Counted from the stretch's first letter, positions 45,901 to 56,593 are shown. The stretch is DNA of 64,000 nucleotides from Maylandia zebra (GCF_041146795.1 NC_135173.1:56658865-56722864); one strand, 5' to 3'. Translations and numbers: made by a program. The notes: a model not told the origin generated them from the sequence alone.

Positions 45901-48900
45901 ATAAGTCAAAAGATATAGACCAAAAACAAATATCCATTACAGAGGACATAAATGAACAGCCTGGTTCTCAGGAGGATATTTAAGGGTTTCAGTTGGTATA
46001 GTCTCTAGTTAGTTGTGCATGCTTGGGTCATTTAAACAAGCTTTTCAGTAAGGTCTGGTTCATATGCCTGCCTTAAGTTCTTTGTTGTTCTGTTAGTTTA
46101 TTTTGGGAAATATGTTGTCTCATGAACTCATAAAATAGCAGCTCTCTCCTAAATGACAAGCAGGGGCCTCGTGTGTTTTCTCTGTTGCATCATTTATTTA
46201 GTGCAGCTGAATATGTCAGAGCATCCAGTCAGGAGTGGCACAGCTTGGCGAGTGAGGTGACGGTGATCTGGGGCTTGTGTCTGTGTGTGACATCACATTT
46301 TGTTGTGGAAAGAAAGTGCTCAGACAGCCAGCAGACTGTGCTCACTGTCTGCCACTCTGTGACTTCACAGACTGTACGCCTGAACTCTGAGATTTACAGA
46401 AGCACATTAACTGCATGAGACACCGATGTCAGCACGCTGATTGTCTCTCCTTCTATTCACGATGAGAGAATTTTTCACACATACTGCAGAGAGGACAGTT
46501 TGGTGGAAAAGTATTCCCAGCATACTGTGATTTTACCCTCTCTGTCTGTACTTTGTGACACACACAGCTCATACAGTACATCTGTTGCATTAGACGGCTA
46601 CAGTCTAGTTTCCTTCCTTTTATTTGTATTAGAGATGAAACTAAGGAATATCTTCATTATCAGTTAGTTCAGTTGGTTGTGCTCTCACTTATATTTTATG
46701 TCTGTAAATTAGACAAAACATAGAACATACAGTGGGGCAAAAAAGTATTTAGTCAGCCACCGATTGTGCAAGTTCCCCCACTTAAAATGATGACAGAGGT
46801 CAGTAATTTGCACCAGATGTACACTTCAACTGTGAGAGACAGAATGTGAAAAAAAATCCATGAATCCACATGGTAGGATTTGTAAAGAATTTATTCGTAA
46901 ATCAGGGTGGAAAATAAGTATTTGGTCACCTCAAACAAGGAAAATCTCTGGCTCTCACAGACCTGTAACGTCTTCTGTAAGAAGCTTTTCTGTCCCCCAC
47001 TCGTTACCTGTATGAATGGCACCTGTTTGAACTCATCATCTGTATAAAAGACACCTGTCCACAGCCTCAAACAGTCAGACTCCAAACTCCGCCATGGCCA
47101 AGACCAAAGAGCTTTGGAAGGACACCAGGAAAAGTATTGTAGACCTGCACCAGACTGGGAAGAGTGAATCTACAATAGGCAAGCAGCTTGGTGTGAAAAA
47201 AATCAACTGTGGGAGCAATCATCAGAAAATGGAAGACATACAAGACCACTGATAATCTCCCTCGATCTGGGGCTCCACGCAAGATCTCATCCCGTGGGGT
47301 CAAAATGATCATGAGAACGGTGAGCAAAGATCCCAGAACCACACGGGGGGACCTGGTGAATGACCTGCAGAGAGCTGGGACCAAAGTAACAAAGGTCACC
47401 ATCAGTAACACACTACAACGGCAGGGAATCAAATCCCGCAGTGCCAGACGTGTTCCGCTGCTGAAGCCAGTGCATGTCCAGGCCTGTCTGAAGTTTGCCA
47501 GAGAGCACATGGATGATACAGCAGAGGATTGGGAGAATGTCATGTGGTCAGATGAAACCAAAGTAGAACTTTTTGGTATAAACTCAACTCGTCGTGTTCG
47601 GAGGAAGAAGAATACTGAGTTGCATCCCAAGAACACCATACCTACTGTGAAGCATGGGGGTGGAAACATCATGCTATGGGGCTGTTTTTCTGCCAAGGGG
47701 ACAGGACGACTGATCCGTGTTAAGGACAGAATGAATGGGGCCATGTATCGTGAGATTTTGAGCCAAAACCTCCTTCCATCAGTGAGAACTTTGAAGATGA
47801 AACGCGGCTGGGTCTTCCAACATGACAATGATCCAAAACACACCGCCCGGGCAACAAAGGAGTGGCTCCGTAAGAAGCATTTGAAAGTCCTGGAGTGGCC
47901 TAGCCAGTCTCCAGACCTCAACCCCATAGAAAATCTGTGGCGGGAGTTGAAAGTCCGTGTTGCTCGGCGACAGCCCCAAAACATCACTGCTCTCGAGAAG
48001 ATCTGCATGGAGGAATGGGCCAAAATACCAGCTACTGTGTGTGCAAACCTGGTAAAGACCTATAGTAAACGTTTGACCTCTGTTATTGCCAACAAAGGTT
48101 ATGTTACAAAGTATTGAGTTGTATTTTTGTTATTGACCAAATACTTATTTTCCACCCTGATTTACAAATAAATTCTTTACAAATCCTACCATGTGGATTC
48201 ATGGATTTTTTTTTTTCACATTCTGTCTCTCACAGTTGAAGTGTACCTCTGGTGCAAATTACTGACCTCTGTCATCATTTTAAGTGGGGGAACTTGCACA
48301 ATCGGTGGCTGACTAAATACTTTTTTGCCCCACTGTATAAAGAAGTAAAAATCCAGGGTGGCATCTTTATACACCATTTTTGGTGCTGTTTTGTCTGACT
48401 TGCAGTCTAAAACTGCTTCAGTTTTCAGAAGATTATGAAAAATAAAAATATTTACATTTAAGAAGCTTTATTAAGTGGGGTTTTTTTTTTCAGTTCATGG
48501 GTTTTGTCCAGCCGGTGATGTGAAACAGAAAAAAGCAAAAAAGAATGAATCAACAACATGATTAATCCTCTTCTTTTCAGTGCAGCTTTATTTCCACATT
48601 AGAGATCAGCGATGATTAGCTAAAGAATCTCCGGCTCCTGCAAGTCAAGTTCCACATACGTTATAATTTAGTCTAGTATATTTTGAAGTAGCCTAACAGT
48701 TGTATCAGTTTCTGTTTGTAGTCAACAAAGGCTGTTAAGTACAGTCAGTGCAGTATTTCGACATTTATAGTTTTCATTATCAACTGGAGGATACGCTAAT
48801 AATAAAACAACAAAATAATGAGTCTCTTTGTCTTATTTGAATTCAAAAGTTTAAAAAGAGCTTTTGATCTTCAAATAAACTGCTTAATTTAAAAAATAAT

Positions 48901-51900
48901 TTTAAAATGTACTCCTGTTCAGTCCTTTCAAACAGGTTCAGACACTTGGAGATTGTGCAAACCACTATTTTCCTTACATTTGTCACCTTCTATAATCATT
49001 AAAAAATAATAATAATAATAGATTTTTTTTAATTCCTTGATAATATTTCAGTAGGACCAGTTAAGTGACCTTCACTCCTCTCAAATCAGCTGAATGTGGT
49101 TCACACTTGCTCTAATCTGTGCTAAAATTTAACTGACTCGGTTAAATCTTAAGGCTCGTTACGTATGTCATCTTTGATCAGGAAAAAAATAAGGGATGAT
49201 TATTTAATTCCTTCTTTGTGATGGTGAGCAATAGCATGGATACGTACAGAGCATGACAGTCTGAGATGGACGGACTATCTTTTCAGTTTTCTGGTAATCA
49301 TGGTCATGGAGCATGTACAGCAGCATCTGTGAAGGCTTTTCCTTTTATGTTTTCTTGCTGCTCTTGTTCTGTGTTTTTTTTTGTTTTTTTTTTTGTTTTT
49401 TTTTTACCTGTCGTTTGTTAAGTAGCAGTTAATTACACTTAAAACTGAACATCTAAAAATAAATATTTATTCATTTATTTTAAATCTGGTAAAACATCCC
49501 TGAATTCTGTTCAGTTTAGGAACAGTTTCACAAGTGGTCAAAAAGAGGAAAACAAAGACTATTATTAAAAACCTCTCCAGTTATCTTTGCATGAACCAGT
49601 TTGAATTTTAGACCATCCAAATAATGTAATTTTGTAAAAGTTAAAACTTCTTGGCCGGCTTTCATTCTGGCTCCCTTCAGGCCAGAGTCGCTCATCCAAA
49701 CAAGCTCAAACTTGGCAGTGCACTTAACTCATTTCCTTGGCAACACAGCCTGCAAGCTTGAAGTGGTTTGGATAAACAGTTGTTGAGATAGGTAAAGAAC
49801 AGTTGGAAGTACGGACATGCAGAGATTTCTCAAGTTGTTAGTTAAGATTTGTCTGATTTCTTGCTTTGCTGCTATAACAGCTGTCTACTTTGTCTCTTTT
49901 GACTCTCTAAAGTGGAGAAAAAGCCAACCAGTGAAGCTGTGGCTGAGTACTTGGAGGGAAGAAAGAAATATGAAGGGCTCAAGAACCGAAAACTGAAAAA
50001 AGGCTCAAGCAGAGAAGAACAGGCAAGAGGGCACAATTTGTTGCACTAAATTACTGAAATTGAAATAGACTGTAAATTCTGTAGTTGTTAACGTGTGTTT
50101 TAATGATGTCTGATCTTTACGGTAGACGCTGGCCCTGCTCAACAGCTTCAAGTCCAAGCTGTCATCGGCCATCACTGAGGGTCCACAGGAGGACATGGAG
50201 GAGCTGGCAGAGGATGATGACAAAGGATGGTCAGTGAGCTTGACACTATTCGAGATAAATGAGCGGGATATTTTCATTTTCTTCTTTCATGGTCATCTTT
50301 TAGGAAAGAATCCAGACATTGTTCATTTATTTCAATTTATGCAACTGAATAAAGCAAAGTCAAGCATGATCATGAGCCTATCCCACCTGTCTTAGGGTGA
50401 GAGGCAGGATACACCCTGGACAGGTCGCCAGTCTGTCACAGGGCTACCATTCGCACTCACATTTACTCCCGCATTAGGCAATTTAGTATTTCCAATTAAC
50501 CTAACCCCGCTAACTGCATGTTTTTGGACTGTGGGAGGAAGCTGAAGTACCTGGAGAGAACCCACACAAGCATGGGGAGAACATGCAAACTCCACACAGA
50601 AGGACCCTGGCCTGACACAATTATGTTAAAAATGACTATTTAGTTCTTTAAAATTTGAAGACATTTAAAAGATTAAATGGAAGACGGTTAAATTTTCATT
50701 TAAATGTTGCTTTTGGTTATTTTTTTAGTTAAAACTTGCTGATTATAGTGTTATACTCATAGACAGTAATAAAGTAATATGATGTCAGCCACTGGTGTCT
50801 GGATTCCCATTTTTCGAGATTACCGTTTTCCGCCATCAACATCTTGGTTGCAAGAAAAACTGATGTAACAAGAAGAGGTGGGTCTGAGTGTAAAACCACT
50901 GACTCATCGGCAGATGGTTTGTGACTGACAAGTCAATGAGCAAAACATGGTATGAGCAAAAAGGTCAACAAAGAAAGCCTTGTCTCCGCCCACCCCCATA
51001 GCTTTCTATGGAGGGAAAAGGCTCGGGCTGGACGTTTGCAACCCCAGCTATCGCCATCTGGTGGCTTTAAGACAGAATGCAGTTTTTAAGGCACTTCCGC
51101 AGTGGCTTCATTTTTCTGACAGGGAATCTTTGTCCATGTTTTTCGTTTTCTCTGGTTAGACTACTTTAATATAATGAACAAACTTACTTGTCCAACTGTT
51201 AACAGAAATGCTGATTCTATATCAAGAAAAGAAAAGTACCACATCATTGGTCTATAACTTAAATTCACTGTTCACTGCAGTCAATAATAGTAGAAACTCT
51301 GAGCAATATGTGAGCACATCAGTCCTCCCAGAGCCCAAGAAGCAGTCCGGCATACACACCATTTTGTGGACAGTGAAGTTTAAGCATGACAGGCTAACTA
51401 GAAAAAAGATGTTTTATTATTTCATTGATATTATGATGACTATCGCTAAAAGACAACATAATATCAGGAGCAACAAACATGAGACACTGGAAAAACAAAA
51501 TCCTTCCTTGTACAGATGAACCTGAACTCTATAAGATCTAAAGCTCACTCCAAGTTCTGATAAATGTGTGTGAAAGTTCAGGTTGTGTGCTTGTGTATGT
51601 GTGTCACGTTGGGATTTCAAGCCACAGCCACCAGATTGGCCATCAGGAAATCAGGCCTGACTGTGTGTTTTCCTCTCATATTCTGTTTTTCACCAAAGAT
51701 CTCAAAGTCTAACTGCACAGAGTGAGGGTTTGAAATGAATACCATGTGTTTGAACGTGAGCAAAGTGTCTGTGTGCAAGAGATTTAGAATAACAAAATCT
51801 GTAGTTCCTATTAGTCTCAAGAAGCCTCCTTGAAGTTCAGTCTGGGTGTGCGTTTGTGTGTCAGCGTGCATATGTGGGGGTCCTAATGAATTTGAGAGAA

Positions 51901-54900
51901 GCCTTGGCTGGCCTCTCCCGGCTGTAGACACCTCACGGTGTTGCCCCTGCCAGGTATGGTGAGAAAGGAGGGACGGGGCAGTAGCATAGCAGTCCTAGAA
52001 AAATACCAGTGGGGAAGTCTGTGCCACTCTAGGAGTACTGCGAACAGAATGTGGGTTACAACAGGTCAGACATTGGAAGTCAAGTCTGGGCCAGAGGAGG
52101 TAAACTATTCCATCTGTGTCTGTGTCTCCAAATTCTGACTCTCCCTCTACAGCCCCCTCCTCCCCCAACTCCTTCTGCTTTGCTAACACACAACCTCAGA
52201 GCCCACTCTCTCAAAGCAAAGAGCCCTCCATTGCTTTCACCATTCCTCCATATTCAGTAAATCCCACCCCCTGCTTGAGTAAAAAGAATGCAAGACAAAT
52301 AAATAGAGGAAAAGCTTCTGTAGACTCGCGTTATGGCAGCACAGCGGTTAAGCCCCTAACGCTGCCTTTCCACATCATGTTTCAGAGCTGGATGACTCTG
52401 AGGCTGTATGACCGGCAGACTGTCATCACAGAGACTGCTAGACAAATTATCAGAGGCGGCATGCTCACGCAGCAGGAGTCCTCAGGGCCTGCCAGAGTCT
52501 AACCGTGGCATTCTAGATGAGCTGTCACAACTCCTGCCGATTTCAAATGAACACAGGAGAAAATCCAGATCGCACCAACATACTAAAACACCCTAACCGC
52601 ACAGACACGTAGAAGAGGTCATGCACGCTAGAACAACCCTTGTTTAAGTTTACAGCATGGAGTTTTGTTTTTTTAATACAGGCATGTGGAAACACACTGA
52701 AACAATCTGTTAATCGTGAACTTTGAAGGAAACATTTAAAGATTTTCTTATTTTAGGTATGAACAAAACTACGTTTGCATTTCCTCTGGTTTGCTCTGGT
52801 TTCATACGACAAGCATAGCATGAGCTGATTGTAAATAGAATTTGGCGCCACAATTGTTCCACCATGTAATGTTGGTTGGTATTTTTCATCGAAGGATTGA
52901 CTCAAATAATGCACATAATATGTGTACCAGCTCAAGTTTGGGTTTTCATACATGAATTCAGTTTATTTCCCTAATTAAATCTCAAGTTTTAAACCAGTTT
53001 TTGACAGATTTCTAAAAGTTGTGTCGTCGTCTTTTTATGACAGGTTGTCTAATAGATTTTTTAAAAAATTAAATAAAACACTAAAGCACTGTACCTATAT
53101 GGTGGGTGTGTGTGGTTTATATTTTACTTTCCCTTCCCCCAATTCCAGTACCAGCACCGGGGGGAGATGGGGGGGGGGGGGGGGTAATAGTTTATAAAGG
53201 TATCTGAGTATCACACAACCAGTTCTGAACCAGTTACAGTGTAAAGCCACCTTTGCAGCAACCCTGTGAGGCCATAATTAGGCACAAGTTAACATGCTTA
53301 AAGTGATGCTTAAAATGCTTAAAACATTGTAATGATGTACTCTTGTGTGAATTCAGGTTCACAACAACAATTAAGCCAGTCATTTTAGAACTACCAGTTA
53401 TCCTAAAGGTTAACTGCTGGACAAAGCTGGAGTACCTGGGGATGATGGAGACCATGAAACTCCACAGATAAAGGCCCAAAGCTTACCAGCAGGTTAAAAA
53501 TGCAAACCTTGCTGCGAGGGAACTGTGCCATTCACTGCCATTGCAGCTATGCTGCAAAACTAACTGGAACCATTACCGATTAAGATAAAAATGTAGTGAT
53601 TACAGTTTTGCATTTTTGCCTTTTTTACATTTTGAAAAAGACTTGAAGCTGGGAAAATTACTTCTCAGCTCAGGAAATGAGGCTAAGAAGAATGTGAATG
53701 CAAGTTAACCATGATTATTATGTCAGTTCTTTGTGTTAGAGTGCTAATGTGTGGGTCTGTGGAAAAACTGTAGCAAAGTTAGAGGACCACCAGAGTCACT
53801 AGGGTTAAGCCCCCTTGGACTTCACCTTGGTATTTTTTTTTTTGTTGGGAAATGCCCTCCTCCTTGTATCTGGTTTTTTAGAAAGCCACAGTGAGGGTAA
53901 GCCACACTAGGTAAATAAACACAATACTATAGGCTTAATGTCAAAAAACACTGGTGATTTTAGAGCATCTATTTAAGTCATTTTAGCTACCGTTTAAAGA
54001 ACACTATTATATTGACAAATTAGACTCTTAGTCTTGATTTAACATTTCAACTGGGTTTAAAGGTTTATTAAGTAATCCTTTCAGATCCTTAAATAGATAA
54101 AATAATGTTGTAGTTTCAAAATATACGTTGATTAGTGTGTAATTATCTGCCAGAGAGCTCGATTTTGGTTTCATCTGACCAAAGGACGATTGATTGTCAA
54201 CAGTTTGCACCTTTTCTTTTTTTTTTTTTTTTTTTTGCCTGTCCCGTTTGGCTCCTTTGCCATCAGAATTGTTGTCTAAAGGCAAAGAAAGATGCCCAAC
54301 GGATTTACTTTACCAAATTGACCATCCCAGCCTTGCCGTAATGGTCCATTTGATTCACCTTTTATTGTTCATTTTATTTTCACTTACTGAATACGGGACA
54401 GACTTGACTGGGGGAAAGAAGGGGAGAAAGAAAGAGGGAAAGAGAAACAGCTGAGAAGAGGGACGGGGGAGAAGGGCAAAAGACAAAAACCAACAGAACG
54501 GGCAGAAAAAAAAAGAAGAAGAAAAAATGCATATATCAGTCACCTGCTGAGAAAGAAAAAAGAAAACAAGCAGAAGAGAACAAGAGTAATAGAATAAACA
54601 ACATCACAATGATATATGGGAATAAGACAGTAAATACTAAATATTAAACATTATTGTGCAGCACATAAGATCAACAGAACACAGTGTGCTTTGAGGTAGG
54701 AGCCAAAAAGGGTGTAGTTTGTGGGTGTGATCACCCGTGTGTACACCTGTGAGCATGGACGCGCTTGTTTTTTTAAAAGGTTCCTTCATGTAATGATCTG
54801 CTAGAGCAGGGGTGTTCAATACGTCGATCGCGATCGACCAGTCGATCGCAAAGGTAGTATTGGTAGATCGCATGGCATTAAAAAAATAGATGCCAGCCTA

Positions 54901-56282
54901 TCATCCATCCCGTCACTTGATTGATACAGGGAAGCCAGTCAGATGACAGCAGATTTTTTCTGACGCTTAGGTCGCTGCGCATGCGCAAACAGCGGCGCGA
55001 AGTGCAGTAAAACTGACAAGCTAGTCAGCGAGTTAACTCCAATTTTTAGCTCTCGGTTTTTTCTCTTAAACCTGGCCGTCAGCAGCTACTGTCTGGACTA
55101 TGCATCCCTGGCTGATTCAATTCAGTGCAAGTCATCAGAGTAAACTCAGGTAATGACAAAAAATTTACATAGTTAATTGTGTTGTGAAATATTGGATATT
55201 GCGGTTATGCATGTATATACATTGTAGATATAAAGAATCCTCAATATATTTATAAATAAGTATATGTTTTGGATTTTTGTAGTGGGTAGATCATTTTGAC
55301 TTGGTCATTTTATAAGTAGCACACATGCGGAAAAAGTGTGAGCACCCCTGTGCTAGAGGGTGTGGGGGGGCCACAGCCCCGTTTGCACCTTTTCAACCAG
55401 CTTCTTGATCTTGTAATCCATTCCAGTCTTGTGTAGGTCTACAGACTTGTTCCTGCCACCCTCTTTGGTTTTCCCCAATGGTGATGCCATTGCAGCTATG
55501 CTATGCAAAACACATTCATACAAGCACTATTTTCTATGCCTAAATGCTTTCTATTTAACATTCACACATTTTCACACTCCAATGATCACATTGGAGTGCA
55601 ACTAAAGGTTCAGTATCTTGCCCGAAGGACTGAACCACCAACCTTCATATTGGTAGATGACCTCTGTCTACCTCCTGAGCTACAGCCACCTATCAGGAGT
55701 ATCTGTAATTGATTCTTTCCCACACAGCCACAGAGCCGATCTGCAGGAGCCCAAATTCTAGCTGGGTTGTATGGCATCGAGTAGTTATTTCACTCAATGA
55801 AATGTAAATCCATTTATAATTTTTATGTAATATTTTTTTCTGGATTTTTGGTTTATATCCTGTCTCTTTCCATTAAAATGAAGCAACCATAAAAATTAAA
55901 GACTGTTAATTTCTTTGTGTGAGCAAGCTTATGAATTCAGCAGGAGATCAAGTAGTTATTTTCCCCTGCTTCAACTAATTATTGGGTTTGTTGTTATGAA
56001 ACTTCTCAAAGCAAAAGAGAAACTGGCCTCTAGGTAACGGTTCCACAGAGCAGTGATTTAGTGGATCCTGTCCTGCTGTTCTTTGAACTCTCTCCACCTC
56101 CTCTCTTTGTCTGATTTAGGATGGCCCATGTTCTGCAGTTTGATGAGCAAAGCAGAAAAGTCAAGGATGCCAACATGCAGGATGAGGACACCTTTGAGAT
56201 CTATGACCCACGCAACCCCGTTAACAAACGCAGGAGAGAGGAGAGTAAGAAGATCCTGAAAGAAAAGAAGGCCAAGAGGTGA
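24502..56282 (+). CDS. cwc27: spliceosome-associated protein CWC27 (cyclophilin-like), 14 exons
   Basis: CDS exons: 24502-24543, 24672-24768, 25180-25292, 25404-25547, 25710-25808, 25894-25997, 27925-27994, 28160-28239, 28330-28372, 28449-28624, 41464-41567, 49913-50022, 50126-50229, 56120-56282; 482 aa (human 472). Phases all agree. CWC27 is a component of the activated spliceosome; loss in humans causes retinal and skeletal disease. The N-terminus [14 protein letters not shown] is diagnostic. The cyclophilin domain spans about 11-166: FHR Arg56, [20 protein letters not shown] at 109-114. Position 122 is Glu ([11 protein letters not shown]) where CypA has its catalytic-pocket Trp; human CWC27 is described as probably inactive. 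Then come a charged low-complexity middle, a Lys/Glu coiled-coil stretch in exon 11, and a conserved C-terminus with [20 protein letters not shown]. Intron 12 uses a GC donor. Introns 10, 11 and 13 are very long and host many transposons. Confidence 0.97.
26146..26260. repeat. fragment of the 16353-type MITE
   Basis: AGTAGCTTTGCATGATTCACAG, then TTGTCTTATACTGAG, matches the interior of the inverted-repeat element at 16353-16783. The termini are missing. It lies in cwc27 intron 6. Confidence 0.45.
26431..27081 (+). mobile_element. internally decayed Tc1/mariner-like transposon with both termini
   Basis: The left end CATACACCGATCAGGCATAAC (26431-26451) and the right end ATAATGCCTGATTGGTGTATG (27061-27081) are inverted copies. 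The interior at 26812-26837 reads ATGGAAGAAGGTGGCCTGGTCTGATG, whose translation WKKVAWSD resembles the first catalytic Asp block of Tc1/mariner transposases. The rest is broken. About 650 bp remain, so most of the transposase is lost. A truncated relative is at 4952-5185. It lies in cwc27 intron 6. Confidence 0.7.
27271..27745 (-). mobile_element. deleted Tc1/mariner-like element
   Basis: It starts with TATACACTATATGGACAAAAG, a terminus common among fish Tc1/mariner elements, and continues CACGCTACATCTACAGGAGCT. It then jumps directly to sequence matching the transposase 5' region on the reverse strand (GAGCGACCATTCTTTCACAAATG at 27632-27654). The middle of the element is missing. The right terminus near 27720-27745 is eroded. 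It lies in cwc27 intron 6, 190 bp after another element. Confidence 0.6.
30060..30790 (-). mobile_element. Tc1-like transposon relic
   Basis: The plus strand reads TGAGGTCTGGGCTTTGCTGG, CACCTTGATTCTTTTCTC, ACAGATGGCCTCGCGTTTGA and CCACTTTGACCTTGTCTGTC. Reversed, the last region (about 30616-30660) encodes a degraded form of the FWxNVLWTDETK-type block that holds the first catalytic Asp of Tc1 transposases. Stops and frameshifts are numerous. It lies in cwc27 intron 10 and is related to 19725-20060. Confidence 0.65.
32735..32768. repeat. GT-rich microsatellite
   Basis: TGTGTGTGTGCGTGCGTGTG and following, a short imperfect (TG)n/(CGTG)n run in cwc27 intron 10. Confidence 0.75.
37464..37687. 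mobile_element. short inverted-repeat element (MITE)
   Basis: The left arm AATCATAGAAAGGATTTC (37464-37481) and right arm GAAATCCTTTCCATGATT (37670-37687) are inverted with 17 of 18 matches. The interior has several AACTTA/TTGGACCAACTTA-like words that also pair with one another. No open frame. It is a 224-bp non-autonomous element in cwc27 intron 10; the superfamily is not assigned. Confidence 0.6.
37730..37980 (-). repeat. SINE-like interspersed repeat
   Basis: The plus strand carries CTAACTGCATGTCTTTGGAC, TGTGGGAGGAAGTCAGAGTA and, near 37920-37975, the reverse complement of a tRNA-like head. It is the same family as 18270-18395 and 50395-50620. It lies in cwc27 intron 10 immediately beside a MITE. 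Confidence 0.65.
38275..38388. mobile_element. foldback MITE, about 114 bp
   Basis: AGTGCCATCAGCATTAATCT at 38275 and the complement of AAGATTAACGCTGACAGCACT at 38368-38388 form a nearly perfect terminal inverted repeat. The centre also holds opposed GCGTTAA/TTAACG words, so almost the entire element can fold back. Flanking TTTA and CTAATT suggest a TA target duplication. No coding potential. Confidence 0.7.
40418..40675 (+). repeat. 3' fragment of an RTE-like LINE
   Basis: GTTTGGAGACAAAGTTAGAG, GATGCTGAAGATGGAGCTGC, TTCATGGATGTAGTGAAGGG and TGTGACAGAGGAGGATGC are the typical text of fish RTE-type LINE 3' ends, also seen at 11385-11570. It is frameshifted. It lies in cwc27 intron 10. Confidence 0.55.
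42861..42912. repeat. (CA)n microsatellite
   Basis: About 26 uninterrupted CA units. It lies in cwc27 intron 11. Its length and purity make length polymorphism likely. Confidence 0.95.
45358..45545. repeat. abundant fish interspersed repeat
   Basis: CAGTTCAGTTTTTGTTTGTA, TAGCACCAAATCACAACAAC, GTGCTTTATATTGTAAAG, GACAGTGGGAAGGAAAAACT and ACCTCCGGCAGACCCAGG together are a repeat I recognise from many percomorph genomes. The class is uncertain. It lies in cwc27 intron 11. Confidence 0.6.
46730..48335 (+). mobile_element. near-complete Tc1-like DNA transposon
   Basis: A 1606-bp element flanked by TA dinucleotides (46728-46729 and 48336-48337), the Tc1/mariner target duplication. Terminal inverted repeats cover 46730-46928 and 48134-48335, about 200 bp each. 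They differ only at about two substitutions (near 46819 and 46906) and in the length of one A-run. Both begin CAGTGGGGCAAAAAAGTATT. Such similarity implies a recent insertion. The transposase gene inside (47094-48117) is in plus orientation, the same as cwc27, within intron 11. Confidence 0.93.
47094..48117 (+). pseudogene. Tc1-like transposase, one frameshift
   Basis: ATG at 47094 opens [20 protein letters not shown], the N-terminal helix-turn-helix that binds the inverted repeats. The frame breaks at a run of seven A (47196-47202). From there the homologous frame is 47209-48114, stop at 48115-48117. That frame has a GRPR/AT-hook-like PRSGAPRK region and the DDE catalytic triad: Asp in WSDETKVEL, Asp in [10 protein letters not shown], and Glu in [11 protein letters not shown], with 34 residues between the last two. 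Apart from the A-run the protein looks complete. As read, the copy cannot make full-length transposase. A sequencing error in the homopolymer is possible. Confidence 0.9.
50023..50125 (+). other. cwc27: GC-AG intron 12 of cwc27
   Basis: Exon 12 ends AGAAGAACAG and the intron begins GCAAGAGG; it ends TTTACGGTAG before ACGCTGGCCCTG. The protein join EEQ|TLALLN matches human CWC27 (EDQTLALLN), so the boundary is well fixed. CAG|GCAAG is the standard context of the rare GC-AG class. Length 103 bp. Confidence 0.9.
50395..50620 (-). repeat. SINE-like interspersed repeat
   Basis: GGTGAGAGGCAGGATACACC, CTGGACAGGTCGCCAGTCTG, CTAACTGCATGTTTTTGGAC and GGAGAACATGCAAACTCCAC form the longest copy here of the family also seen at 18270 and 37730. 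It begins about 165 bp after the exon 13 donor of cwc27. Confidence 0.7.
53169..53186. repeat. poly-G run
   Basis: A run of about 16 G after GGGGAGATG. It is a possible G-quadruplex on the plus strand and a likely site of sequencing error. Confidence 0.7.
54120..54330 (-). repeat. trace of a Tc1-like transposon
   Basis: Reversed, 54158-54186 reads TTTGGTCAGATGAAACCAAAATCGA, a degraded WSDETKI block (first catalytic Asp region). Neighbouring sequence shows no intact frame. It lies in cwc27 intron 13. Confidence 0.4.
54807..55350. mobile_element. non-autonomous hAT element with 8-bp target duplication
   Basis: The ends CAGGGGTGTTCAA (54807) and GTGAGCACCCCTG (55350) are imperfect inverted repeats. 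They are flanked by the identical 8-mer TGCTAGAG at 54799-54806 and 55351-55358. An 8-bp duplication and CAGGGGTG termini define the hAT superfamily. The interior (544 bp in all) has no transposase frame. The left end contains nested CGATCG palindromes. It lies in cwc27 intron 13. Confidence 0.88.
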
Positions 56283-56593
56283 GGTCACAAGGTCATAGGT
56301 CGTGCCGAAGCCATGTGACTAAAACCAAAACTGGCCGTACAGCATCCTGGCAGTCTACCTTTTCATTGCTTCAAACCCGGCTTTGTTGAACCATTTCCTG
56401 GTGCGAACATTACAAATAAGGATGCTGAGCAGAAAACACGATGTCCCCGTTTTCTGTGAGGAAACGGCTTCTTCACAGCTTCACCTGAACAGTTACTCAT
56501 CAGGAGAAAAAAAATAGTGAACCTTACATGTAATGTTCATTTATATGACTTTGTATTTTCTGTTTACAGTTAAATGTGAGCCTTTGTTAGAAA

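Larger units (their letters stand above)
41568..49912 (+). other. cwc27: cwc27 intron 11 (8.3 kb)
   Basis: Donor G|GTATGTG and acceptor CTCTAAAG|TG join exons 11 and 12 in phase 1. It contains a CA microsatellite, a percomorph repeat and the young Tc1-like transposon, all listed separately. I recognise no nested host gene in the rest. Confidence 0.7.
50230..56119 (+). other. cwc27: cwc27 intron 13 (5.9 kb)
   Basis: Donor TG|GTCAGT and acceptor GATTTAG|GATGG join exons 13 and 14 in phase 2. It contains a SINE-like copy, a Tc1 trace and a hAT-type MITE (listed separately), and a G-run at 53169-53186. 51617-51931 (minus) and 52116-52502 (plus) are open but show no recognisable protein and no splice context. 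Confidence 0.7.

Noticed and set aside
47067-48023. 318-codon minus-strand open frame
   Set aside because: It is the antisense shadow of the Tc1-like transposase, whose DDE motifs are on the plus strand.
51617-51931. 104-codon minus-strand open frame in cwc27 intron 13
   Set aside because: No family resemblance, no splice signals and contains a TG-repeat-derived stretch.
52116-52502. 128-codon plus-strand Ser/Pro-rich open frame in cwc27 intron 13
   Set aside because: No recognisable domain, starts in low-complexity CCTCC-rich DNA, and adding it to cwc27 would break the match to the known protein.
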